A DNA stretch of 6,791 nt from positions 1 to 6,791 of the forward strand of contig CANQIG010000106.1 in assembly GCA_947623765.1 (NCBI GenBank), written 5' to 3'. The notes under the pieces are model-generated. The model ran no database searches. It worked only from the letters and a program-made list of their open reading frames with translations, and was not told the origin of the DNA. Each line of letters starts with the position of its first letter. Position 1 is the stretch's first letter. The position numbers and the translations under genes were made by a program. This DNA comes from an uncultured Clostridia bacterium. GTDB lineage: Bacteria > Bacillota > Clostridia > Oscillospirales > Acutalibacteraceae. Shown piece by piece: positions 1 to 6,431 of this stretch.

Positions 1-1485
1 GAGGAGCTCGGGCGGCTGCTCGTCCCGCACGGCGGGACGACGATCATCGCGGACCCGCACGAGATCGTGAACGTCTGCGGAGTGCGGGGCCTCGACTACA
101 TGATGCAGGCGGCGAAGGGGACCGCGCTCGACATCCGCTTCATGCTGCCGTCCTGCGTGCCGGCGACGCCGTTCGAGCACGCCGGGGCGGTGATCGGCGC
201 GGCGGAGATGGCGGAGCCGATCCAGAGGGAGGACATCCTCGGCCTCGGGGAGTTCATGGATTTCCCGGGCGTGATCTCGGCGAACGACGCGGTCCTCGAT
301 AAGCTCCTGACCGCGAAAAACGCGGGGAAGCTCATCGACGGGCACAGCCCGGGCGTTTCCGGGAACGACCTCAACGCGTACGTCTCGGCGGGCATCCTCG
401 CGGACCACGAGTGCTCGACCGTGGAGGCCATGCGCGACCGCATCGCGCGCGGGATGTACGTCCTGCTGCGCGAGGGCTCGGCGTGCCATGACCTCAGGAA
501 CCTGCTGCCGGGCGTGACGGCGGAGAACAGCCGCCGGTGCCTGCTCTGCTCCGACGACCGCCAGCCGAAGACGATCCTGCACGAGGGACACATCGACAAT
601 CACCTGCGCATCTGCGTGGAAATGGGCATAGATCCGATCACGGCCATCCGCATGGCGACGCTGAACGCCGCCGAGTGCTTCCGGCTCTTCGACCGCGGCG
701 CGATCGCGCCGGGCCGCCGCGCGGACATCGTGCTCTTCGACGACCTGAAGGACTTTGGCGTCCACAAGGTCTGGTGCGCGGGCGTGCTCGCGGCTGAGGA
801 GGGGAAATACCTGCTGCCGGTCGTCCGTTCGGACGATTCCGCTGTGCGGGGGAGCGTCGTGCTGAAGGAATTCTCCCGCGAGAAGCTCAAAATGCACCTG
901 AAAAGCAGCCGCGTCCACGCGGTCGGCATCCTGCCGGGCGGCGTTGTCACGGCGAAAAAGACCGTGGATGTGCGGCTCGACGGGGACGGCGAGTTCGTCT
1001 TCGAGCCGGAGAAGGACATCGTGAAGGTGGCCGTCGTCGAGCGGCACCAGGGGACCGGGAACGTGGCCTGCGGGTTCCTCTCCGGGTACGGCATCCGGCG
1101 CGGCGCGGTGGCGCTCTCCGTCGCGCACGATTCGCACAACATCATCGCGGTCGGCGTGAGCGACGAGGAGATCGAGTTCGCCGTGAACGCGCTCGCGGCG
1201 CAGAACGGCGGGATCGTGCTCGCGCTCGACGGGAAGGTGGTCGAATCCATGCCGATGCCCATCGCCGGGCTGATGAGCGACCAAAGCGGCGAATGGGTGG
1301 ACGCGCGGCTGGACGCGATCCACACGGCGGCGTACGAGACGCTCGGCGTACACCGCGAGGTGGAGCCCGTGATGACGCTGTGCTTCATGTCGCTCGCGGT
1401 GATCCCGGAGCTCAAGCTGACGGATATGGGCCTGTTCGACGTGACGCAGTTCCGGTTCATTCCGGTCGAGGCGGACGGGGACTGA
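1..1485 (+). CDS. ade: Adenine deaminase, 5' end outside window
   Basis: Cytosolic metalloenzyme of the amidohydrolase superfamily that converts adenine to hypoxanthine and ammonia in purine salvage. The frame is open from base 1, so the gene starts upstream; 494 residues are visible and roughly the first 90-100 of the usual 570-600, including the HxH metal motif, are missing. Counting from base 1, the family segments appear in order: HGGTTIIADPHE (about 10-21), DGHSPGVSGNDLNAY (113-127) with a likely metal-site His115, ADHE (134-137), SDDRQP (184-189) and EGHIDNHLRI shortly after. They are followed by the composite-domain segment RGAIAPGRRADIVLFDD and the C-terminal adenine-deaminase domain (SVAHDSHNIIAVG, TLCFMSLAVIPELKLTD). 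No frameshift or internal stop is seen. A terminator follows 24 bp after the stop, so it is not co-transcribed with the genes downstream. Seen: the motifs. Known: the family function. Confidence 0.96.
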   Translation, partial: EELGRLLVPHGGTTIIADPHEIVNVCGVRGLDYMMQAAKGTALDIRFMLPSCVPATPFEHAGAVIGAAEMAEPIQREDILGLGEFMDFPGVISANDAVLDKLLTAKNAGKLIDGHSPGVSGNDLNAYVSAGILADHECSTVEAMRDRIARGMYVLLREGSACHDLRNLLPGVTAENSRRCLLCSDDRQPKTILHEGHIDNHLRICVEMGIDPITAIRMATLNAAECFRLFDRGAIAPGRRADIVLFDDLKDFGVHKVWCAGVLAAEEGKYLLPVVRSDDSAVRGSVVLKEFSREKLKMHLKSSRVHAVGILPGGVVTAKKTVDVRLDGDGEFVFEPEKDIVKVAVVERHQGTGNVACGFLSGYGIRRGAVALSVAHDSHNIIAVGVSDEEIEFAVNALAAQNGGIVLALDGKVVESMPMPIAGLMSDQSGEWVDARLDAIHTAAYETLGVHREVEPVMTLCFMSLAVIPELKLTDMGLFDVTQFRFIPVEADGD

Positions 1486-1508
1486 AAACCGAAGAAAACG
1501 AAGCGCTG

Positions 1509-1538
1509 GGGCTCGCCGGAAAGGCGGGCCCTTTTGTT
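1509..1538 (+). terminator. Rho-independent terminator of ade
   Basis: A 9-bp stem (1509-1517 with 1523-1531, one U-G wobble) closes a 5-nt GGAAA loop and is followed at once by TTTTGTT. It lies 24 bp after the ade stop and should isolate ade from the region downstream. Confidence 0.85.
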
Positions 1539-1543
1539 GTCGG

Positions 1544-1690
1544 CTTTCGCGGCAGGCATTGAGCGCGGGGAGGGAGGGAGCTTGTGGGGTTCGCCATTCA
1601 GAAAAGCCAGCGAGAGAAAGAAATCGCCCATTTGTGGGCGGTCGGGCGAGGGATGCAGGCGGAAAACCGTTCCATGCGCCTGCACTGGCA
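1544..1690. repeat. Diverged intergenic direct repeat, copy 1
   Basis: First of two related blocks, 205-206 bp apart. Shared landmarks with copy 2 are CTTTNNCGGCAGG at the left edge, GAGGNAGGNAGCTTG, an A-rich patch ending in ATCGC, a perfectly shared 14-mer AGGGATGCAGGCGG (1649-1662), and GTTCCAT near the right edge. It contains a perfect hairpin (1625-1630 with 1635-1640, loop TTTG). Reading frames across it are arginine- and glycine-rich with no plausible start context, so I treat it as non-coding. It may belong to a dispersed repeat family of this genome, which cannot be tested from one window. Confidence 0.7.
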
Positions 1691-1709
1691 ACAGGGCTTT
1701 TCAGGGCAA

Positions 1710-1742
1710 GACCAGGCCACCGGCGAAGCCGGTGGCCCGGTC
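1710..1742. other. Strong 15-bp inverted repeat (hairpin) between repeat copies
   Basis: Arms 1710-1724 and 1728-1742 are complementary at 14 of 15 positions, with a 3-nt GAA loop. There is no clean T-run on either side (TGTATGCTTT follows), so it is not a textbook terminator, although it could act as one in either direction or as an RNA-stabilising or protein-binding structure. It lies precisely in the gap between the two direct repeat copies. Confidence 0.75.
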
Positions 1743-1748
1743 TGTATG

Positions 1749-1896
1749 CTTTGACGGCAGGTGTCGGGCACGGCGAGGAAGGAAGCTTGCCCAGTCCATC
1801 ATTCCGGAAAACCCACGGGGAAAAGAAAATCGCACGTTTCTGGGCGGCGGGGAGAGGGATGCAGGCGGGAAAGAGTTCCATTCGGCGGTGCCGGTG
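1749..1896. repeat. Diverged intergenic direct repeat, copy 2
   Basis: Second copy of the block at 1544-1690, with the same order of conserved patches (CTTTGACGGCAGG, GAGGAAGGAAGCTTG, AGGGATGCAGGCGG at 1855-1868, GAGTTCCATTCGG). The hairpin of copy 1 is degraded here: of the six pairs, one is a mismatch and one a wobble, although the 4-nt loop position is kept. The divergence indicates an old duplication. Confidence 0.7.
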
Positions 1897-1940
1897 GGCC
1901 TGACGGGATAAAAGATGGCAACGATGGCAGGAAATGTCAG

Positions 1941-1969
1941 TTGACGGGAGAATATTTGTTCGATATACT
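1941..1969 (+). promoter_or_regulatory. Sigma-A-type promoter of the lysis cassette
   Basis: TTGACG (1941-1946) and TATACT (1964-1969) are separated by exactly 17 bp, one mismatch from consensus in each box. Transcription would start near 1976, giving a leader of about 80 nt before the ATG at 2057. The strength of the match suggests the cassette can be read by the housekeeping polymerase without a phage activator. Confidence 0.8.
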
Positions 1970-1987
1970 GAAAGAGGGAAAACGAAA

Positions 1988-2039
1988 GCTGGGGGACTGT
2001 GCAGCCGTCCGGACGGGGCGGGGCGGTCCCCGCATTTTT
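1988..2039 (+). promoter_or_regulatory. GC-rich leader with terminator-like hairpin (possible attenuator)
   Basis: Within the presumed 5' leader a 6-bp stem (2018-2023 with 2028-2033, 4-nt loop) is followed by ATTTTTC, like a small intrinsic terminator placed 18 bp before the start codon. GGGGAC at 1992-1997 is perfectly complementary to GTCCCC at 2026-2031, so an alternative pairing would break the terminator stem. CCGTCCGGACGG (2004-2015) is a self-complementary 12-mer that could form a further alternative. The structures are visible; the regulatory role is inference, and GC-rich leaders produce such pairings easily. Confidence 0.35.
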
Positions 2040-2056
2040 CTGAAAGGAGACGGAAA

Positions 2057-2569
2057 ATGAGACAAGAGGCATTGTATGCTGTGCCGTTTGAGGGGATGAC
2101 CTTCGAGGTGCGGCGCAGGCTCTCCGGGCCGACGCGCCGGGTGACCTTCCAAGGGCGCGGCACCGTGCGGCGCGCGTTCTCCGCGATGCGGCGGTACGGG
2201 ATCTTCGCGGCGCGCCTCGTCTGCGCGGAGGGCGACGACTACGACACGCACTGGGAGGTGCTCCTGCCGGAGCGCGTCGACGGCGCGGAGCGGGAGCGGC
2301 TCGTCGGGCGGACGGCGTCGCTGCTGGGTTCGTGGCGGGCGGCGCAGGGCGAGCCCGGCGCGAATGCGCTCTACCGGGAGTACCGGTTTTTGGCCGACGT
2401 ATGCTGTGCGCTCGGGCTCGGGCGGAAGCTGCGCGGCAGGCTGCTCGGGGTGGACCCGGACCGTGCGCTGGGCGATCTGGACGGCGCGCGGGACGCGGTG
2501 CGCCGGTTTGAGGCGGCGAAGCGCCGCCGCGCGCCGGAAAAGCGGGAGGAGGCGGAAGCATGGCGCTGA
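2057..2569 (+). CDS. Unrecognised 170-aa protein, first gene of the lysis cassette
   Basis: I do not recognise a family. The start is the ATG at 2057, chosen because AAGGAG (2044-2049) lies 7 nt upstream; the frame is open further upstream, but that stretch covers the promoter and leader. The protein has no signal peptide or membrane segment. Residues 1-75 look like mixed beta structure (basic residues 19-46, then FAARLVCAEGDDYDTHWEVLLP at 50-71 in two parts of a likely hairpin). Residues 76-170 are mostly helical and end in a highly charged Arg/Lys/Glu tail (about 146-170). Two adjacent cysteines sit at 116-117. It leads an apparent operon with holin, a 139-aa protein and amidase, 68 bp before the holin, so a phage late-region or lysis-control role is possible, but this is only context. 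Confidence 0.8.
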   Translation: MRQEALYAVPFEGMTFEVRRRLSGPTRRVTFQGRGTVRRAFSAMRRYGIFAARLVCAEGDDYDTHWEVLLPERVDGAERERLVGRTASLLGSWRAAQGEPGANALYREYRFLADVCCALGLGRKLRGRLLGVDPDRALGDLDGARDAVRRFEAAKRRRAPEKREEAEAWR

Positions 2570-2637
2570 GAACGGAAAAAAGCGCGGCGTTCGCCGTCCG
2601 GGAAATGTAAAAAAGAGACAGGGAAAGGGAGGAGACT

Positions 2638-2988
2638 ATGGAATTTTTCGCAGAATTTTGGGCCGCCTACGGCGCGGAGCTGATCCACACGGCGGTGCTC
2701 GGGCTGATCGGCTACTTCGGCTTCGTCTTGAAGCGGCTCTGCACGCGGTTTTTCGACACGCAGGCGAAGCGCGACATTGCCAGGACCTGCGTCTCGTTCG
2801 TCGAGCAGCTTTTTGCCGACCTGCACGGGCAGGACAAGCTCGACCGCTGCACGGAATGGATGGAGAAGCTGCTCATGCAGCAGGGGATCTCCGTCTCCGA
2901 GGAGGAACTGCGCGTGTGGATCGAATCCGCGGTGCGGGAGATGAACGCGGCGCTCTCCGGCGACGACGCGTCCGCCGCCGGGAAATGA
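2638..2988 (+). CDS. Phage holin, LLH family
   Basis: A 116-residue membrane protein of the LLH holin type (holin superfamily 6), which would form lesions in the cytoplasmic membrane to let a muralytic enzyme reach the wall. One hydrophobic segment (about 14-32) follows a short N-terminus. The rest is the amphipathic helical domain typical of the family: a segment like ARTCVSFVEQLFADLHGQDK (48-67), then KLLMQQGISVSEEELRVWIE (77-96), which matches the family pattern of a 'G-I-x-(v/l)-x-E-E-E-L' turn before a last helix. Length fits the family. The start has GGAGG at 2628-2632, 5 nt before ATG. A 22-bp gap separates it from the next gene and the amidase follows two genes on, the usual holin-endolysin order. 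Confidence 0.82.
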   Translation: MEFFAEFWAAYGAELIHTAVLGLIGYFGFVLKRLCTRFFDTQAKRDIARTCVSFVEQLFADLHGQDKLDRCTEWMEKLLMQQGISVSEEELRVWIESAVREMNAALSGDDASAAGK

Positions 2989-3010
2989 CGGCGGCGCGGG
3001 AGAAAAGCGG

Positions 3011-3430
3011 ATGAATGGGATCTTCACACTGCCGTGGAAGGAGATCTTCGGGTGGATCTCCGGGATCCTCTGCGCGGCGTCGGTCTTCGTGGAGATCGCG
3101 CCGGTCAAGATCAACCCGGTCTCCGCGCTGCTCAAGTGGATCGGGAAGCGCATGACCGGCGACGTGCTGGCGCGCGTCGAGGAGCTGGAGGCGAAGACGG
3201 AGGAGCAGAACGCGGTCAACTGCCGCGTGCGCATCCTGCGGTTCGGGGACGAGATCCGCAGGGAGGTGCGCCATTCCATGGAGAGCTTCGATCAGGTCCT
3301 CTCGGACATCGACACGTACGAGCGGTACTGCGAGACGCACAGGAGTTTCAAAAACAACAAGACCGCCGCGACGACCGCGAAGATCAAGCAGGTGTATTTG
3401 CAGCGGATGGACAGCAACGATTTTCTGTAA
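3011..3430 (+). CDS. Membrane-anchored conserved protein of clostridial prophage lysis regions
   Basis: A 139-residue protein of unknown function. The N-terminus carries one hydrophobic segment (about 11-30), followed by a short charged coiled-coil stretch (about 49-68, DVLARVEELEAKTEEQ). The C-terminal domain, VRILRFGDEIRREVRHSMES (73-92), FDQVLSDIDTYERYCETH (93-110) and an ending NDFL, resembles small proteins I associate with prophages of clostridia beside holin and amidase genes. This is recall of a pattern, not a search result. The start is supported by GGGAG at 2998-3002, 8 nt upstream. Its position between holin and endolysin makes a lysis accessory role (second holin, holin regulator or spanin-like anchor) plausible but unproven. 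It ends 15 bp before the amidase gene. Confidence 0.72.
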   Translation: MNGIFTLPWKEIFGWISGILCAASVFVEIAPVKINPVSALLKWIGKRMTGDVLARVEELEAKTEEQNAVNCRVRILRFGDEIRREVRHSMESFDQVLSDIDTYERYCETHRSFKNNKTAATTAKIKQVYLQRMDSNDFL

Positions 3431-3445
3431 GAAAGAAGTGGTTTT

Positions 3446-4390
3446 ATGGCATATACGAACAGCCCGCTCGCGTCTCTGCGGCACATTTCCCCGAACCGCA
3501 GCAGCCCGAGAGAGCGCTCGATCGACCGCATCTCGATCCACTGCGTCGTCGGGCAGTGCTTTGCGGAAACGCTGGGCAACGTGTTCGCGCCGGTCTCGAA
3601 GGGCGCGTCCTGCAACTACGGCGTCGGGTGCGACGGGGAGATCATCCTCGTCGTCGAGGAGAAGGATCGGTCCTGGTGCACCTCGAGCCCCTCGAACGAC
3701 AGCCGCGCCGTCACGGTCGAGGTCGCGAGCGACACGTTCGAGCCGTACGCGGTCAGGACGAAAGCGTATGAAGCGCTTTTGGATCTCGTGACGGATATTT
3801 GCAGGCGGAACGGCAAGACGAAGCTCCTCTGGTTCGGCGAGAAAGAGAGGAGTCTCGCGTATGTCCCGCAGGAGACGGAAATGGTGATGACGGTCCACCG
3901 GTGGTTCGAGAACAAATCGTGCCCGGGCGCGTATCTCTTTGAGCGCCACGGCGCGATCGCGGAGGAAGTCAACCGCCGCCTGCGCGGAGAGCCCGCACAG
4001 GAAGTCCCGCCTGCGCCTCTGCCGGACACGGAGCACCTCTACCGCGTCCGGAGAGCATGGGCGGACGCGGCTTCCCAAAAGGGCGCGTTCTCCGTTTTGG
4101 AAAACGCGAAAAAGTGCGCGAAGGAGAACCACGGGTACACGGTGTTCGACGAGAGCGGCGCCGCCGTCTTCGACCCCGGCTTCCAGCCGTACACCGTGCG
4201 AACGGTCTGCGATGTGCTGAACATCCGGAGCGCCCCGACGACGGCGGGCAGGATCACGGGGCAGATCCGGGACAAGCGCCTGTACACCGTCACGGAGGAG
4301 GCGGACGGGACCGGTTCCGAGAAGGGCTGGGGGAGGCTCAAAAGCGGGGCCGGGTGGATCGCGCTGGACTGGGTAAAGCGCGCGGAATAA
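3446..4390 (+). CDS. N-acetylmuramoyl-L-alanine amidase (endolysin) with SPOR-like and SH3b domains
   Basis: Zinc amidase (Amidase_2/T7-lysozyme fold) that cuts the bond between N-acetylmuramate and the stem peptide of peptidoglycan. Of 314 residues, 25-165 form the catalytic domain. The full T7-lysozyme set is present in order: zinc ligands His32 (in SIHCVVG), His151 and Cys159 (in HRWFENKSCPG), with Tyr58 and Lys157 at the catalytic positions. A linker rich in proline (183-194) leads to a SPOR-like repeat (about 197-243, LYRVRRAWADAASQKGAFSV... GYTVFDE) and an SH3b domain (about 249-311, with VLNIRSAPTT and GWGRLKSGAGWIALDWV), both probably wall-binding. There is no signal peptide, consistent with holin-dependent export. 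The ribosome site before ATG 3446 is weak, so translation may be coupled to the gene 15 bp upstream. It is the last gene before a terminator. Confidence 0.93.
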   Translation: MAYTNSPLASLRHISPNRSSPRERSIDRISIHCVVGQCFAETLGNVFAPVSKGASCNYGVGCDGEIILVVEEKDRSWCTSSPSNDSRAVTVEVASDTFEPYAVRTKAYEALLDLVTDICRRNGKTKLLWFGEKERSLAYVPQETEMVMTVHRWFENKSCPGAYLFERHGAIAEEVNRRLRGEPAQEVPPAPLPDTEHLYRVRRAWADAASQKGAFSVLENAKKCAKENHGYTVFDESGAAVFDPGFQPYTVRTVCDVLNIRSAPTTAGRITGQIRDKRLYTVTEEADGTGSEKGWGRLKSGAGWIALDWVKRAE

Positions 4391-4404
4391 CGCGCGGAAC
4401 GGGA

Positions 4405-4446
4405 GCCGCGCCGGGGCGTTTCGCTTCGGCGCGGCGGCGCTTTTTT
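4405..4446 (+). terminator. Rho-independent terminator of the lysis cassette
   Basis: Arm 4405-4413 (GCCGCGCCG) pairs perfectly with 4427-4435 around a 13-nt loop; a shifted pairing of 4408-4413 with 4435-4440 brings the stem directly against the run TTTTTT at 4441-4446. It begins 14 bp after the amidase stop and closes the cassette. Confidence 0.82.
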
Positions 4447-4470
4447 CGCTCGGAAACAATCGGCGCGCGC

Positions 4471-4499
4471 TTGACAGAAGAGGGGAAAAGGAGTACACT
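4471..4499 (+). promoter_or_regulatory. Sigma-A-type promoter of MATE gene 1
   Basis: Perfect TTGACA (4471-4476), 17-bp spacer, TACACT (4494-4499). Transcription would start near 4506, about 45 nt before the ATG at 4551. No clear operator palindrome overlaps it. Confidence 0.8.
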
Positions 4500-4550
4500 A
4501 TATGAGATGCGTCCCGGGCGGGAAAACCGGGGCGGGAAGGGAGAACGGAG

Positions 4551-5915
4551 ATGCGAAGGACGGACCGCATACAGAATATGACCGAGGGGAACCCGATGCG
4601 GCTCCTCGTCTTCTTTGCCGTGCCGCTCCTGCTCGGGAACCTGTTCCAGCAGCTCTATTCCGTCGTCGACGGGATGGTGCTCGGGCGGGGCGTCGGCGTG
4701 GACGCGCTCGCGGCGGCGGGTGCGAGCGGCTCGGTGCATTTTTTCATTTTCGGCTTTGTGAACGGCCTGACGCACGGGTATTCGATCCTCGTGGCGCAGC
4801 GCTTCGGCGCGGGGGAAGCGCGCGGGGTGCGGGCGGCGGTCGCGAACGCGGGGTTCGTCGCGGCGGCGTCTTCGGCGGTGATCATGGCGGCGAGCCTGCT
4901 GCTTTCCCGGCCGCTGCTGCGCCTCATGCGCACGCCGGACGATCTCTTTGAAAACGCGCTCCTCTATCTGCGGATCCTGCTCGTCGGGATCTTCGCGACG
5001 GTGTTCTACAACGTGCTCGCGGCGATCCTGCGGGCGCTCGGCGACAGCGTCTCGCCGCTGATCGTCATCGTCGTGAGCTCGGCGCTGAACGTCGTGCTCG
5101 ACCTGCTCTTTGTGATGGTCTTCCGCTGGGGCGTCGCCGGGGCGGCCTGGGCGACGGTGCTCGCGCAGCTCGTTTCGGGCTTTATATGCCTCGCGGTCCT
5201 GATGCGCCTGCCGATGATGCGCTTTGAGAAGGGGGACGCGCGGCCAGACCTCCGAACGATGGGCGAGCTGCTGCGGCTCGGCGTGCCTGTCGGGCTGATG
5301 AACTCCGTCACGGCGGTCGGCGGGATGGTGCTGCAGGGCGGCGTGAATACGCTCGGCTCCAAGGCCGTCGCGGCGTACACGGCGGTCGGGCGCATTTTCT
5401 CGCTCGCGGAGCAGCCGGGCGTGATCGTCGGGCTCTCCCTCGGGACGTTCGTCGGGCAGAACCGCGGCGCGAGGCGCTTTGACCGCGTCCGCCTCGGCGT
5501 GCGGCGGGCCATTCTGCTGACCGTCCTCGTGAACGCCGCCGTCGGCGCGGCGCTGATCTTCTTCGGGCGCGGCATGATCGCGGCGTTCGTCTCCCCGGAG
5601 GAGACCGAGGTGATCGGGATCGCGTATCCGTTCCTCGTCACGGCGGGGTTTGCCGAATGGGTGCTCGGGCTGCTTTTCATCTACCGGAATGCGCTGCAGA
5701 ACCTCGGGGATACGTTCGTCCCGATGCTTTCCGGCGGGCTGGAGCTCCTCCTGCGCGTCTCGCTGCTCTGGCTCTTTACCGGGGCTGTCGCGGACATCGG
5801 GTTCTCTGCGCTGATCGTCGCGGAGATCGGCGCGTGGGTCGGCGCGGCGGTGATGCTCTGCATCGCCTACTACGTGAGAGCCGCGCACTTCGGAAAGGAT
5901 TTGGAAGGGAAATGA
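4551..5915 (+). CDS. MATE-family multidrug efflux transporter
   Basis: Complete 454-residue inner-membrane exporter of the MATE (NorM/DinF-like) family, which uses a Na+ or H+ gradient to expel cationic drugs or metabolites; the substrate cannot be read from the sequence. Two MatE halves are visible. The first contains GNLFQQLYSVVDGMVLGRGV (29-48), a family hallmark in helix 1, and AILRALGDSVSPL (158-170). The second contains LGVPVGLMNSV (243-253), SLGTFVGQNRGARRFDRV (296-313), another hallmark, and YRNALQNLGDTFVPM (378-392). About twelve hydrophobic segments fit the fold and length. The start at 4551 has a GGGAGAACGGAG purine tract upstream; the ATG at 4578 aligns with the start of many relatives but lacks a ribosome site. 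A second MATE gene lies 619 bp downstream. Its last codons and stop lie inside the first repeat unit. Confidence 0.95.
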   Translation: MRRTDRIQNMTEGNPMRLLVFFAVPLLLGNLFQQLYSVVDGMVLGRGVGVDALAAAGASGSVHFFIFGFVNGLTHGYSILVAQRFGAGEARGVRAAVANAGFVAAASSAVIMAASLLLSRPLLRLMRTPDDLFENALLYLRILLVGIFATVFYNVLAAILRALGDSVSPLIVIVVSSALNVVLDLLFVMVFRWGVAGAAWATVLAQLVSGFICLAVLMRLPMMRFEKGDARPDLRTMGELLRLGVPVGLMNSVTAVGGMVLQGGVNTLGSKAVAAYTAVGRIFSLAEQPGVIVGLSLGTFVGQNRGARRFDRVRLGVRRAILLTVLVNAAVGAALIFFGRGMIAAFVSPEETEVIGIAYPFLVTAGFAEWVLGLLFIYRNALQNLGDTFVPMLSGGLELLLRVSLLWLFTGAVADIGFSALIVAEIGAWVGAAVMLCIAYYVRAAHFGKDLEGK

Positions 5916-6085
5916 CGTGAAACGGGAAGTATTTGAAGGGTATTTACCTGTATTTGGGCGGTAAGGATTTTGGCCGAGATTCGGTTTTGCGCCGGGACAA
6001 TGAGATTTGGCAAGGGCAAAATTGGACAGCGGGTTCTCCTGCGAGGTGCGTTCTCGCGTTTTGCCGCGCCGCGCGGAACGGCGAT
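5903..6085 (+). repeat. Repeat unit 1, overlapping the end of MATE gene 1
   Basis: Its GGAAGGGAA edge lies in the last codons of MATE gene 1 (stop at 5913-5915). A 15-codon frame GTG...TAA occupies 5917-5964. Around 6007 it carries TTTGGCAAGGG, as before MATE gene 2. From 6017 the codons read QNWTAGSPARCVLAF, against KNMTVGPPARLILAF at the start of MATE 2, out of frame with the TTG at 6007 because about 7 nt are missing. Confidence 0.8.
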
Positions 6086-6258
6086 GGAAGGGAATTAACG
6101 TGCAACGGGGCATATTTGACGCGCATTTACCTGTGTTTGAGCGGTAAGGTTTTGCGATGGGAGAAAGAAATTAGGCAAGGGAAAAGAGCGAAAGTAGGAC
6201 GGCGTGTTCCACTGCGGGGTGTGTTCTGGCGTTTTGTCGTGCCGCGCGGAACGGCGAT
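6086..6258 (+). repeat. Repeat unit 2 (twin of unit 3)
   Basis: Contains the 15-codon frame GTG 6100 to TAA 6147. Around 6160-6190 it aligns with the MATE 2 translation start, but the TTG start codon is TAG (6172-6174). The aligned frame then reads AREK, followed 12 residues later by CVLAFCRAARNGD. Against unit 1 this last stretch differs only at four third codon positions, all synonymous. Confidence 0.9.
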
Positions 6259-6431
6259 GGAAGGGAATTAACGTGCAACGGGGCATATTTGACGCGCATT
6301 TACCTGTGTTTGAGCGGTAAGGTTTTGCGATGGGAGAAAGAAATTAGGCAAGGGAAAAGAGCGAAAGTAGGACGGCGTGTTCCACTGCGGGGTGTGTTCT
6401 GGCGTTTTGTCGTGCCGCGCGCAACGGCACT
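6259..6431 (+). repeat. Repeat unit 3 (twin of unit 2)
   Basis: Identical to unit 2 over its first 163 bp, differing only in the last ten bases (GCAACGGCACT against GGAACGGCGAT), which points to a recent duplication or gene-conversion event. Its 15-codon frame runs from GTG 6273 to TAA 6320. Confidence 0.92.

Noticed and set aside
1934..2056. Upstream extension of the 170-aa gene to ATG 1934.
   Set aside because: The added 41 codons would lie over the promoter and leader, and the ATG at 2057 has a well-spaced AAGGAG.
1534..2060. Plus-strand frames across the intergenic repeats (1534-1911, 1559-1903, 1761-2060).
   Set aside because: Overlapping frames of low-complexity Arg/Gly sequence over non-coding repeats, crossing a promoter and a strong hairpin, without start-site support.
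2873..6113. Very long open frames on the minus strand (2873-4570 and 4338-6113).
   Set aside because: They lie opposite well-identified genes, translate to Arg/His/Pro/Asp-rich sequence with no family motif, and cross the terminator and promoters; typical mirror frames of GC-rich codon usage.
5933..6271. A 112-codon plus-strand frame across the repeat array.
   Set aside because: It has no ribosome site, reads units 1 and 2 in different frames relative to their homology, and exists because the repeats lack stops in one frame.
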